This document shows, piece by piece, positions 1 through 7,966 of a stretch of 64,000 bases of DNA (position 1 is its first letter; each line of letters begins with the position of its first letter). Under the pieces are notes generated by a model. The model was not told where the DNA came from. It ran no database searches and was given only the letters and a program-made list of their open reading frames with translations. The position numbers and the translations under genes were made by a program. The stretch is from Prochlorococcus sp. HOT208_60m_813O14 (GTDB lineage Bacteria; Cyanobacteriota; Cyanobacteriia; PCC-6307; Cyanobiaceae), in contig MWOO01000143.1 of NCBI GenBank assembly GCA_002025945.1, forward strand, positions 1 to 64,000, in the 5' to 3' direction.

Positions 1-20
1 TATCCATTTTCTTTTGCTTC
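1..20. repeat. 20-base inverted repeat, left copy
   Basis: Positions 1-20 are the exact reverse complement of 2999-3018. The match stops at position 21, where the base differs, and cannot be followed left of position 1. Both copies encode the residues EAKENG plus two bases of the next codon of the same nuclease, so this is one gene sequence seen twice in opposite orientations rather than a dispersed repeat family. Confidence 0.9.
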
Positions 21-620
21 TTTGTCACAAAATTTTTGCCAGGAACAAATAGTACATTTTTTTCTATCTTGAGTTATTTCTGGTATAAATCCCTCCAAGC
101 ATTCATTCAAATCTAATAAAACATTTAAAACTTTTTTTCTTAATTTTTTATTTATATAAATTTCTTCAACTTTAACTTTTTTATTAAAAGTTGAAATTAC
201 TAATCCTTTCTCAATTTTAGATTCTTGAAAAGATTCCAAAAGCATAGAACAAAAAGCTAAATCGAATAAATGTTCTTTAGTAGTTTTGTGGCCTAACTTA
301 TAAACAGCAGGTAAATATTTATATTGTCCCCATTTACTTTTACCTTTAGTCTTTAAAAGTAATTGTGGAAGTATCTCTGCGTTTATATTTTGGAAAAGAG
401 TTCCTTTGATTTTTAATCCAATTACCCCTTGATAACCATTCTCACAGGCTTTTAAGCCTGTATATATTTCACCATTACAAAATTCAGAGAAAATTTGAAA
501 CTGATTAATTTTATCTATAGCTTTATGGGGAGACCAAACTTCATAAAATTTTTTACCCTTAAAATCGAGCCATGCTTTTCTTTTGCATCTTGTAAAACTT
601 TTTAAATGAAGAGAATTCAA
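1..620 (-). CDS. TM0106-type RecB/Cas4-like nuclease, N-terminal part (cut at window start)
   Basis: The minus strand encodes 206 residues and runs off the left edge. Residue 12 is the Cys of an FTRCKRKAWLDF opening, and Cys189, Cys192 and Cys198 form a CTICSWQKFC cluster. This is the four-cysteine iron-sulfur layout of Cas4/AddB-like nucleases. The frame has no ATG; TTG at 620 is the best start. The last residues, EAKENG, reappear at 2999-3016 on the plus strand at the head of the C-terminal half. Joining the halves would give about 472 residues, as I would expect for this putative RecB-nuclease family. Function is not established; a DNA nuclease role is inferred from the domains. Confidence 0.7.
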   Translation of the reverse strand, partial: MNSLHLKSFTRCKRKAWLDFKGKKFYEVWSPHKAIDKINQFQIFSEFCNGEIYTGLKACENGYQGVIGLKIKGTLFQNINAEILPQLLLKTKGKSKWGQYKYLPAVYKLGHKTTKEHLFDLAFCSMLLESFQESKIEKGLVISTFNKKVKVEEIYINKKLRKKVLNVLLDLNECLEGFIPEITQDRKKCTICSWQKFCDKEAKENG

Positions 621-700
621 ATTATTTTTTAAGGGCGGTTTTAAAATTTACTCATATAAATTAGTATAGATAATTAAAAGAAATCAAGGAAATTTGAAAT

Positions 701-2155
701 TTGACAGCTGACAAATTAGATAAGATAAAATTTGGAACTGATGGTTGGAGAGGAATTATTGGTTTTGACTTTAACCTGTCCAATCTTTCAAGAGTTGTTG
801 TCGCTGCATGTCAGGAGTTGCATTATCAATACTATAAAGAAGTTAATTCAAAGAAAATTATTATTGGATATGATCGTAGATTTATGGCATGTGAATTCGC
901 CAAGCAAATAGTGCCTTTTGTAAGAGGATGTGGTTTCGAACCGCTCTTATCTGATAGCTTTGTGACAACACCCTCTTGTAGTTTCTATGCCAAAGAAGTT
1001 GGTTGTCTTGGAGCGTTAGTAATTACAGCAAGTCATAATCCATATAATTGGCTAGGTCTGAAAATAAAGAGCTTTAATGGATGTTCTGTTGACGAATCTT
1101 TTACAAGTGAAGTTGAAAAAAGATTAATCCTTGGAAATTCAATTGAAAAAATAGATGGTATTAATCAATTGGTAGATATTAAGAAATTTCATTTAGATAG
1201 AATTAAATCGCTTTTTGATATTGACTATATTTCCAAGAGATTAAAAAAAATGAAATTGAGAATTTTTGTAGATTCTATGCATGGTTCAGCTGCAAATTGT
1301 ATGGCTGAGATTTTTGCTTCTAATGATTTAGAAGTTATTTCAGAAATCAGGAAAGATGCTGATCCTTTTTTTGGAGGAAACCCTCCTGAACCTCTTTTGA
1401 ATTATGCAGATAATCTAAAACAAACACTAATGAAAAATTCAACAAATGAAGTGAAAACTTTAGGAATTATATTTGATGGTGATGGTGATAGAATTGCGGC
1501 AATTGATGAAAAAGGAAAATACTCTAGCACCCAAGATTTACTCCCATACTTTATTAGCTTTTTGGGCGAAATTAAAAATAATTCTTATCCAGTTTTAAAG
1601 ACTGTTAGTGGTTCAGATATTATTAAAAATATATCAGAGAGTCAAAATAGAGATGTTTTTGAACTTCCAGTTGGCTTTAAATATATTGCTGAAAAAATGA
1701 TTAAAGAAAAAATATTTATTGGAGGAGAGGAATCTGGGGGAGTTGGTTTTGGTGACTTTATGCCTGAAAGAGATGCTCTATATGCAGCGATGGTTTTATT
1801 AAATGGAATTGCTGAAAAATCTCAATATTTATATGAAACCTTAGATGAAATTCAAGAAGATTTTGGGCCAAGTTTTTATAAAAGAATTGATATTAAATTT
1901 CCAAATCAGTCAGAAAAAAATAACGTAAAAGAATTTATCATAGATAATATTCCTGAGAATATTAATAATCACAAGTTAAAAAGTATCTCAAAGATCGATG
2001 GAATAAAGTTGAGAATTGATAAAAATTTTTGGCTTCTTTTTAGGTTTTCAGGAACGGAACCTCTCTTAAGGTTATATTGTGAAGCACCAAAAGAATCTTA
2101 TCTAATTGAGGTATTAGAGTGGGGTCAAGAATTTATAAATTTGGCAGGAAAATAA
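701..2155 (+). CDS. Phosphoglucomutase/phosphomannomutase family protein
   Basis: This 484-residue alpha-D-phosphohexomutase interconverts hexose 1- and 6-phosphates in the cytoplasm. It has the phosphoserine loop TASHNP (109-114, Ser111), the metal loop FDGDGDR, the sugar-binding loop GGEESGG and the C-terminal phosphate-binding RFSGTEPLLR, so all four catalytic regions are present. Start is TTG at 701, with AAGGA about 10 bases upstream. rdgB follows after 2 bases, suggesting co-transcription. It is divergent from the nuclease fragment at 620. A second family member, glmM, is at 33767 and has the SASHNP variant, so this one is more likely a glucose/mannose mutase. The exact sugar cannot be told from sequence. 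Confidence 0.9.
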   Translation: MTADKLDKIKFGTDGWRGIIGFDFNLSNLSRVVVAACQELHYQYYKEVNSKKIIIGYDRRFMACEFAKQIVPFVRGCGFEPLLSDSFVTTPSCSFYAKEVGCLGALVITASHNPYNWLGLKIKSFNGCSVDESFTSEVEKRLILGNSIEKIDGINQLVDIKKFHLDRIKSLFDIDYISKRLKKMKLRIFVDSMHGSAANCMAEIFASNDLEVISEIRKDADPFFGGNPPEPLLNYADNLKQTLMKNSTNEVKTLGIIFDGDGDRIAAIDEKGKYSSTQDLLPYFISFLGEIKNNSYPVLKTVSGSDIIKNISESQNRDVFELPVGFKYIAEKMIKEKIFIGGEESGGVGFGDFMPERDALYAAMVLLNGIAEKSQYLYETLDEIQEDFGPSFYKRIDIKFPNQSEKNNVKEFIIDNIPENINNHKLKSISKIDGIKLRIDKNFWLLFRFSGTEPLLRLYCEAPKESYLIEVLEWGQEFINLAGK

Positions 2156-2157
2156 GG

Positions 2158-2733
2158 ATGAAAAATTTATTTTTAGCAAGTAAGAATAAAGGTAAAATTG
2201 AAGAATATAAGAAATTGCTTGCTGGAGTTAATTGTAAATTGTTACTCCAGCCAGAATCATTAGAAGTTGAAGAGGATGGACTGACATTTAGAGATAATGC
2301 AATTAAAAAAGCGAGTGAAGTTTCGAGAAAAACGAATAATTTTTCAATAGCAGATGATTCAGGAATTTGTATTGAAGCGCTAGGTGGTAAGCCTGGCATT
2401 TACTCATCTAGATATGCAGAAAATGATCAGAAGAGAATTGAACGAGTTTTAAGAGAACTTGATGGAGTTCAAAATAGAAGTGCTTTCTTTATTGCAAATA
2501 TTTGTGTTTGTTCACCAAATGGTGAAGTGATTATTGAATCTGAGGCCAAATGTCATGGCAATATCATTTTAAACCCCAGAGGAAAAAGTGGTTTTGGGTA
2601 TGACCCAATTTTTGAGGAGAGTTCTACCAGATTAACTTTCGCAGAAATGAATAATGATATTAAAGAATCTTGTAGTCATAGAGGTAAAGCATTAAAAAAA
2701 ATTATTCCAGATTTAATTGAAATTTTTTCTTAA
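2158..2733 (+). CDS. rdgB: RdgB/HAM1 family XTP/dITP diphosphatase
   Basis: The 191-residue protein hydrolyses dITP, XTP and ITP to monophosphates, keeping deaminated purines out of nucleic acids. It opens with LFLASKNKGKIEEY, the family's triphosphate-binding segment, followed by ADDSGICIEALGG and FGYDPIF. I chose ATG 2158 rather than the in-frame ATG at 2119 because 2119 lies inside the mutase gene and the family starts right at this segment. The AAGG of the overlapping ribosome site covers the mutase stop codon. It converges on the oxygenase remnant that ends at 2736. Confidence 0.93.
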   Translation: MKNLFLASKNKGKIEEYKKLLAGVNCKLLLQPESLEVEEDGLTFRDNAIKKASEVSRKTNNFSIADDSGICIEALGGKPGIYSSRYAENDQKRIERVLRELDGVQNRSAFFIANICVCSPNGEVIIESEAKCHGNIILNPRGKSGFGYDPIFEESSTRLTFAEMNNDIKESCSHRGKALKKIIPDLIEIFS

Positions 2734-2735
2734 AT

Positions 2736-3005
2736 TCAATTAACCCAAGATCCATGAAGGCCATGAGGAATTGAAATGGGTAATTCATAAACAGCTAATT
2801 CTTTTAAGTCTTTTGCGTCTAATATCACTAAATCGCTTCCTCTTCTTTCTCCGTTCCATAGAAGTATAAATAAAAATCCTTCATCTTCTTTTGAAGAGTT
2901 ATCTGATGGAACCATAATTGGTTCACTTACAAATCCACTTGGACCTGCTAACCAATAAATTTCTTCCTTAGAAGTTAAATTTATTTTTTTTATTGCTTGA
3001 AGCAA
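2736..3005 (-). pseudogene. Carotenoid cleavage oxygenase, C-terminal fragment
   Basis: The minus-strand frame encodes the end of a retinal pigment epithelial membrane protein/carotenoid oxygenase: QAIKKINL, then GPSGFVSEPIMVP, SDLVILDAKDL and terminal IPHGLHGSWVN, which holds the last iron-ligand histidine. The family is usually around 490 residues; only about 88 remain. Homology stops near 3000, where the sequence switches to antisense of the nuclease gene. The frame stays open a little further, but those codons (and the TTG at 3005) come from the junction. The N-terminal part is not in this window and should lie left of position 1 if the segment is inverted. Confidence 0.8.
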
Positions 3006-3817
3006 AAGAAAATGGATATCTAACAGATATAGATGGAATAGGGTCCAAAACAGCCTCGTTACTCAAAGAAAATGGAATAACTAATACCCAAACATTAGCT
3101 TCGTTCAGCGAAAAACAGCTTGGAGAGAAATTGTCTAAATTCAAAGATCAGAAGTATGAAAAAGCATCAATATTTGTAAAGCAAGCACAAGCATATATCT
3201 CTGGAGAACCATATTTAATTTCCAATAAAAATAATACGGAAGATCTATTTGAAAAAATATGTTCGGGATTTTATATATTTGATATTGAGTCAAATCCAGA
3301 TGAAAAGCATGATTTTTTATATGGATTTTTAAAAGTAAATAATTTGTCTATAAAAAAAGAAGATCTTATTTATGAACCAATTTTAAATCTTAAAAACAAT
3401 AAAGGAGAATCTTACAGACAAATTATTGAAATACTTTTTTCACACAAGGAGTGGCCAGTCTTACATTACGGAGAAACTGAAAAAATATCAATAATTAATA
3501 TTGCTAAAGAACTAAATTTTAGTTTTGAAGAAATTCATTCACTTTCCTCCAGATTTATTGACCTACATACCTTAATAAGAAAGTCTTGGATATTACCACT
3601 AAAAAAATATGGTTTAAAAAATGTTTCTAATTGGCTTGGATTTGAATGGTCGCAGAAAAATGTAAGTGGCTCTAAAGCACTTTATTGGTGGATTCAATAT
3701 CAAATTACAGAAAACCAAATATTTTTAAAGAAAATTATCCAATATAACAAAGATGATTGTTTTGCTACTCTACAAATTGCAGAATATTTAATCAAAAATC
3801 GATTAAAGAAAAATTGA
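2993..3817 (+). pseudogene. TM0106-type nuclease, C-terminal part
   Basis: The frame holds the rest of the nuclease whose N-terminus is at 1-620. It has a helix-hairpin-helix stretch, DIDGIGSKTASLLKENGI, then a DnaQ/RNase H-like exonuclease domain with FDIESNP (the Asp-x-Glu pair), HYGETEKIS, and terminal YNKDDC, the last acidic residue of a DEDD-type site. The TTG at 2993 is a junction artefact: the true sequence begins at 2999 with EAKENGY, matching the other half. Without its N-terminus it would lack the iron-sulfur nuclease domain. The 3' end overlaps ygfZ by 15 bases, convergent. Confidence 0.75.
2999..3018. repeat. 20-base inverted repeat, right copy at the rearrangement junction
   Basis: This is the exact reverse complement of positions 1-20. 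It marks the point where carotenoid-oxygenase coding (left, minus strand) changes to nuclease coding (right, plus strand). The base just before it (2998, t) differs from the corresponding base at position 21, so the copy length is exactly 20 within what is visible. Confidence 0.9.
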
Positions 3818-4639
3818 TCCTACAGATTTATTTATAATAATTTTTCCAAAAATTTCTGAAAAAAAATAACTTCCTTCCTCTAAATATTTTCTTTTTATCA
3901 TAGCTAATCCTTTTATTTGAGAATCTAATTTTAAAAAACTAGTGATTTTGCCTACAGAAATATCCTTGGCAGAATTTATATATAAATTTTTATCTTCTAA
4001 GTCTAAATTAAAATTAGATTCAGTTGATTTCCAAATTCTTATTTCCTGTTTTAAGGAAGAAACATTTTTTATTTTTGACATTGTTTCTTGTCCTAAATAA
4101 CAACCTTTATTAAAATCTATAAGATCTTTTAATCCAAGCTCAAGAGGATTATTTTTCCCGTTTATTTCCATTTCTAATGAGGGTATTGCCTGATTAATCT
4201 TCCAAAGTTTTAAATCATTGGGATTTAGTAAATTTAGTTTATTTTTATATATTTCAAATTCTTTATCTTCTGTTTTGAAGAAAATAGGCTGGTAAGTTCT
4301 CCATGAACTGGATTCATCAATTTCCTGAATTCTATTTATCAAGGAAGGTTCACTCAGAAGTACATCGTCCGCTGGAAAAATAATTTGATTAAAGTAATCA
4401 ATTATTTCATTTGTGTTACCCGCCAAGATAATTACTTCTAAGCTTCTTTCTAAAAAAATAATTTCAATTAATGACCTTAGAACTCCATTTGGAGTTAACC
4501 AACAAGTTTTGATAACTTTATTTTCTGAATTAAGAATATTACCAGTTGTTATTCCATTCAAAAATTTTCTGGCATCATTTCCAGTAATTGAAAAATAATC
4601 AAATTTTTCAAGCCAAAACTTTTTTTTTATATCTTGCAT
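3803..4639 (-). CDS. ygfZ: YgfZ/GcvT-like folate-binding protein
   Basis: This 278-residue protein is related to the aminomethyltransferase GcvT. It carries the YgfZ signature KGCYLGQE (178-185), whose cysteine is essential in the E. coli protein. YgfZ acts with tetrahydrofolate in assembling or repairing iron-sulfur clusters. The signature separates it from true glycine-cleavage T-protein. Start ATG at 4639. pyrE lies 10 bases upstream on the same strand, so pyrE-ygfZ is probably one transcript. The 3' end overlaps the nuclease fragment. Confidence 0.88.
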   Translation of the reverse strand: MQDIKKKFWLEKFDYFSITGNDARKFLNGITTGNILNSENKVIKTCWLTPNGVLRSLIEIIFLERSLEVIILAGNTNEIIDYFNQIIFPADDVLLSEPSLINRIQEIDESSSWRTYQPIFFKTEDKEFEIYKNKLNLLNPNDLKLWKINQAIPSLEMEINGKNNPLELGLKDLIDFNKGCYLGQETMSKIKNVSSLKQEIRIWKSTESNFNLDLEDKNLYINSAKDISVGKITSFLKLDSQIKGLAMIKRKYLEEGSYFFSEIFGKIIINKSVGSIFL

Positions 4640-4649
4640 TTTGAAATAA

Positions 4650-5210
4650 TTATAAAAAGTCTTTTATTGTAAAAAGACTCTTTAATTTAACATTTTCATC
4701 TTCAAGTGCTTCTAATCCCCCTTCTTGCCTATCAACTATAGACAAAACTTCCTCAACAACATAATTGTTTTCTCGTAATTTTTTTATAGCTTTTATCACT
4801 GAACCAGCAGTTGTAACCACATCCTCTAAGACAGTTACCAAAGTTCCTTCTTCTAATATAGGGCCCTCTATTCCAGCTTTGGTACCGTATTTTTTGATTT
4901 CTTTCCTAATTATTAAACCATCAAGTTCTAGTCCATTCAAAGCTGCTTTAACAATTAATCCACTTACTATAGGATCTGCACCTAATGTCAATCCTGCTAC
5001 AGCTTTTGACCTTGAGTCCTTTAAATCTAAAAATAATTCACTTATTAAGTTTAAGCCTTCACCATTTAATGACACTGGTTTACAGTTCAAGTAATGACTG
5101 CTTTGTTTTCCTGAAGATAAAGTAAAGTTTCCTTTTTTGTAAGATTTTTCAATTAACTGTTTTAACAATTTTGCTTTATTTAAATCATACTTATCCGAAA
5201 ATTTGCCCAT
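4650..5210 (-). CDS. pyrE: Orotate phosphoribosyltransferase
   Basis: The 186-residue enzyme joins orotate to PRPP to form orotidine monophosphate in pyrimidine synthesis. The PRPP-binding motif [14 protein letters not shown] is at about 126-139, and [13 protein letters not shown] marks the substrate loop. It shares a strand with ygfZ, 10 bases upstream of it. A 20-base perfect palindrome (5323-5342) lies about 115 bases ahead of the start. Another pyrimidine gene, pyrB, is at 42689 and is unlinked, as is usual in this group. Confidence 0.94.
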   Translation of the reverse strand: MGKFSDKYDLNKAKLLKQLIEKSYKKGNFTLSSGKQSSHYLNCKPVSLNGEGLNLISELFLDLKDSRSKAVAGLTLGADPIVSGLIVKAALNGLELDGLIIRKEIKKYGTKAGIEGPILEEGTLVTVLEDVVTTAGSVIKAIKKLRENNYVVEEVLSIVDRQEGGLEALEDENVKLKSLFTIKDFL

Positions 5211-5322
5211 TAGTAAAAGTTTAATTTATATTTAAAGATTAGAAGAAAAAAAAGAAATCTCACAAAAACTTCCTAATGAGGTGTTTTTTGAAATATTATT
5301 TTTATATTGTATATTGAAATTC

Positions 5323-5342
5323 AATGTAATTAAAATTACATT
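5323..5342. promoter_or_regulatory. Perfect 20-base palindrome between pyrE and tRNA-Met, matching GTA-N8-TAC
   Basis: AATGTAATT-AA-AATTACATT has two perfect 9-base arms. It contains TGTA-N8-TACA, the full NtcA consensus with its flanking T and A. It is 9 bases before the tRNA-Met and about 115 bases before pyrE. Neither side has a TAnnnT box at the 22-24 base spacing expected for NtcA activation, so binding is uncertain. If bound, a roadblock or repressor role is easier to imagine than activation. Confidence 0.35.
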
Positions 5343-5351
5343 AATTCCCTT

Positions 5352-5424
5352 GGGGGTGTAGCAATCTGGTGAATGCACCAAACTCATAATTTGGCTAAGG
5401 CGAGTTCGATCCTCGCCACCCCCA
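5352..5424 (+). tRNA. tRNA-Met (CAT), elongator type
   Basis: 73 bases fold into a cloverleaf: acceptor GGGGGTG/CACCCCC (7 pairs), D arm GCA...TGC, anticodon stem CCAAA/TTTGG with loop CTCATAA (anticodon CAT), variable CTAAG, and T arm GCGAG-TTCGATC-CTCGC. The discriminator is A and no CCA is encoded. A CAT anticodon can also belong to tRNA-Ile with lysidine; the loop favours elongator Met. It lacks the three G-C pairs at the foot of the anticodon stem that mark initiator tRNA. Confidence 0.92.
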
Positions 5425-5442
5425 TTATTCATTTGTCATTGA

Positions 5443-6711
5443 ATGAAAATAACTTTACTTATATTTCTTTTATTTTTACCAGCCTTTTTCGCAGCGAGTG
5501 AACTCTCTTTTTTATTAATAAGGCCAAGTAAAGTTTTAAGGTTAATAGAAGAAAAAAAGAAGGGAGCATTTGCAATTTTAAAAATTCAAAAACGCTTTAG
5601 ATCTTCATTAATTGCTTCTCAATTTGGAGTGACAATTTCATTAATTGCAATTGGATGGCTAAGCAATAACCTGGCTAATGATTATTGGAAAAGAAATATT
5701 TTATCAAATAGATTTTATGATCTTCTATTATTTTTATTTGTTGTTTTAGTTGTTACTCTTGTTTCTGGACTAATTCCTAAAGCTTTAGTAATTAATAATC
5801 CAGAATCTGCTGCATTAAAGTTAACTACAATATTCGATGCCGTAAGAAAAGCCATGAATCCTATTGTGAAAACAATAGAATTCTTTGCTAGCGCCTGTTT
5901 AGGCTTGTTTAATTTAAATAACAAATGGGATTCTTTAAACTCGGGTTTATCTGCTGGAGAATTAGAAACTCTCATAGAAACAGATAATGTAACAGGTTTA
6001 AAACCAGATGAGAAGAATATTCTTGAAGGGGTTTTTGCTTTAAAAGATACACAGGTTAAAGAAGTGATGATTCCAAGATCTGAAATGGTAACTTTGCCAA
6101 AAAATATAACCTTTTCAGAACTTATGAAACAAGTCGATAAAACTCGACATGCTCGCTTCTTTGTGATTGGTGAGTCTTTAGATGATGTATTAGGTGTATT
6201 AGATTTGCGTTATCTAGCTAAGCCAATATCAAAAGGTGAAATGGAAGCCGATACATTATTAGAGCCATTCCTTTTACCAGTAACAAAAATAATAGAAACA
6301 TGTTCACTAGCAGAAATATTTCCAATAGTAAGAGACTACAATCCGTTCTTACTAGTAGTTGATGAACACGGTGGGACAGAGGGGCTCATAACTGCAGCTG
6401 ATCTTAATGGTGAAATAGTTGGAGAGGAAATGCTCAATAATAGAATTTATTCAGATATGAGAATGTTAGATAATTTCTCTAAAAAATGGTCAATAGCGGG
6501 AAAATCAGAAATTATAGATATCAATAAAAAGTTAGGATGTTCTATTCCAGAAGGGGCAGACTATCATACCCTTGCTGGATTTCTGCTAGAAAAATTTCAA
6601 ATGGTTCCAAAGATTGGCGATGTTTTAGATTTTAGTAACATTAAATTTGAAGTTATTTCTATGTCAGGTCCAAAAATTGATCGTGTTAAAATTATTCTTC
6701 CCAAAAGCTAA
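5443..6711 (+). CDS. CNNM/CorC-type membrane protein with CBS domains
   Basis: The protein has 422 residues. The N-terminal third is a CNNM (DUF21) transmembrane domain starting with a hydrophobic run that contains ASELSFL, with further membrane segments to about residue 145. A CBS pair follows (about 195-330; VMIPRSEMV and DEHGGTEGLIT), then a CorC/HlyC C-terminal domain with AGKSEI and DYHTLAGFLL. This architecture belongs to proteins tied to magnesium/cobalt homeostasis, often labelled hemolysin-like. Ion specificity cannot be read here. Start ATG 18 bases after the tRNA-Met. Confidence 0.85.
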   Translation: MKITLLIFLLFLPAFFAASELSFLLIRPSKVLRLIEEKKKGAFAILKIQKRFRSSLIASQFGVTISLIAIGWLSNNLANDYWKRNILSNRFYDLLLFLFVVLVVTLVSGLIPKALVINNPESAALKLTTIFDAVRKAMNPIVKTIEFFASACLGLFNLNNKWDSLNSGLSAGELETLIETDNVTGLKPDEKNILEGVFALKDTQVKEVMIPRSEMVTLPKNITFSELMKQVDKTRHARFFVIGESLDDVLGVLDLRYLAKPISKGEMEADTLLEPFLLPVTKIIETCSLAEIFPIVRDYNPFLLVVDEHGGTEGLITAADLNGEIVGEEMLNNRIYSDMRMLDNFSKKWSIAGKSEIIDINKKLGCSIPEGADYHTLAGFLLEKFQMVPKIGDVLDFSNIKFEVISMSGPKIDRVKIILPKS

Positions 6712-6761
6712 ATGTGGCTTCCCATAGAGGATAATGATAATTAATATATGGATTTGAAATT

Positions 6762-7766
6762 ATGCAGCCAACCTCATCACCAGTAAAGGTTGGAGTCATA
6801 GGTATAGGGAATATGGGTTGGCATCATGCACGAGTACTAAGTTTGCTCAAAGATGCAAATCTCATTGGAGTTGCAGATCCAAATGAAGAGAGAGGCAAAT
6901 TAGCTATTGAGCAATTCCAATGTGAATGGTTCAAAGACTATAAAGACTTAATTCCAAAAGTTGATGCTATCTGTGTCGCTGTCCCAACACTACTTCATCA
7001 AAAAGTAGGACTAGATTGTCTTAATGGAGGTACTAACGTTCTCATTGAAAAACCAATTGCAGCTAACGAGTTAGAAGCAAAATCTTTAATAGAGGCTGCT
7101 AAAGCAAGTAACTGTCTATTACAAGTTGGGCATATTGAAAGATTTAATCCTGCTTTTAGAGAATTAAATAAAATAGTTCATAATGAAGAAATTGTTGTTT
7201 TGGAAGCAAGAAGACATAGTCCTCATGCAGATAGAGCAAATGATGTATCTGTAGTAATGGATTTAATGATCCATGACATTGATCTAATTTTAGAACTCGT
7301 CAACTCCAAAATACAAAAATTAGCGGCAGTTGGAGGCAGAAATAGTGAAGGATTAATAGATTATGTCAATGCTACTTTAGTTTTTAAAAATAATGTTATT
7401 GCAAGTTTAACTGCCAGTAAAATGAGTCACAAAAAAATTAGGAGTTTAAGTGCTCACTGCCAAAATGGACTAGTAGAAACTGATTTTTTAAATCACTCTC
7501 TTCACATCCATAGAAAGTCTCATGAATCATACACTGCAGAACATGGAGAATTAGTTTATAGAAATGACGGATATGTCGAAGAAGTTAGCACAACCTCCAT
7601 TGAGCCTCTTTATGCAGAATTGGAGCATTTTCTTAAGTGCGTTCAGGGCAAAGAAATACCTGAGGTGGATGGTGAGCAAGCCTCAAGAGCATTAAAAATT
7701 GCTGATTTTATAGAGAGTGCAGTAGAAAATTCCGGAGATGCGATTTTACTTGAAAATCCAGTCTAA
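6762..7766 (+). CDS. Gfo/Idh/MocA family NAD(P)-dependent oxidoreductase
   Basis: The protein has 334 residues. The N-terminal Rossmann fold shows GVIGIGNMGWHHA (11-23), and IEKPIA near residue 96 is the family's catalytic-lysine EKP motif. The C-terminal half (MIHDIDLILEL) fits the Gfo/Idh substrate domain. Members act on sugars, inositols or biliverdin; the substrate cannot be assigned. The gene starts 50 bases after the CNNM gene on the same strand and converges on psbK, 26 bases away. Confidence 0.82.
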   Translation: MQPTSSPVKVGVIGIGNMGWHHARVLSLLKDANLIGVADPNEERGKLAIEQFQCEWFKDYKDLIPKVDAICVAVPTLLHQKVGLDCLNGGTNVLIEKPIAANELEAKSLIEAAKASNCLLQVGHIERFNPAFRELNKIVHNEEIVVLEARRHSPHADRANDVSVVMDLMIHDIDLILELVNSKIQKLAAVGGRNSEGLIDYVNATLVFKNNVIASLTASKMSHKKIRSLSAHCQNGLVETDFLNHSLHIHRKSHESYTAEHGELVYRNDGYVEEVSTTSIEPLYAELEHFLKCVQGKEIPEVDGEQASRALKIADFIESAVENSGDAILLENPV

Positions 7767-7792
7767 TACTAACAATCTTAACTAAAAGAATT

Positions 7793-7933
7793 TTATTTAA
7801 ATCCAACAGCAGCTTGCCAAACAAACACTAATAAAAAGAAAAATAAAGGAATCAGTGGAAGAACATCAACGGTTGGAGCAAAGGCCTTATAAGCCTCGGG
7901 CAATTCAGCGAATGTATTAAATAGAATGAGCAC
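7793..7933 (-). CDS. psbK: Photosystem II protein PsbK
   Basis: A 46-residue minus-strand protein begins at GTG 7933. The short leader [10 protein letters not shown] is followed by the mature sequence [19 protein letters not shown], one membrane helix and terminal WQAAVGFK, all typical of PsbK, a single-helix subunit on the periphery of the photosystem II core. It lies 33 bases after tgt on the same strand, so it may be read from the tgt transcript or from its own promoter inside that gap. Confidence 0.92.
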
Positions 7934-7966
7934 CTTTTTGATAATTTAATTAATTATGATAAGACG

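Noticed and set aside
2119-2157. Upstream ATG 2119 as the rdgB start
   Set aside because: It lies inside the mutase gene and adds residues the family does not have; ATG 2158 begins at the conserved segment.
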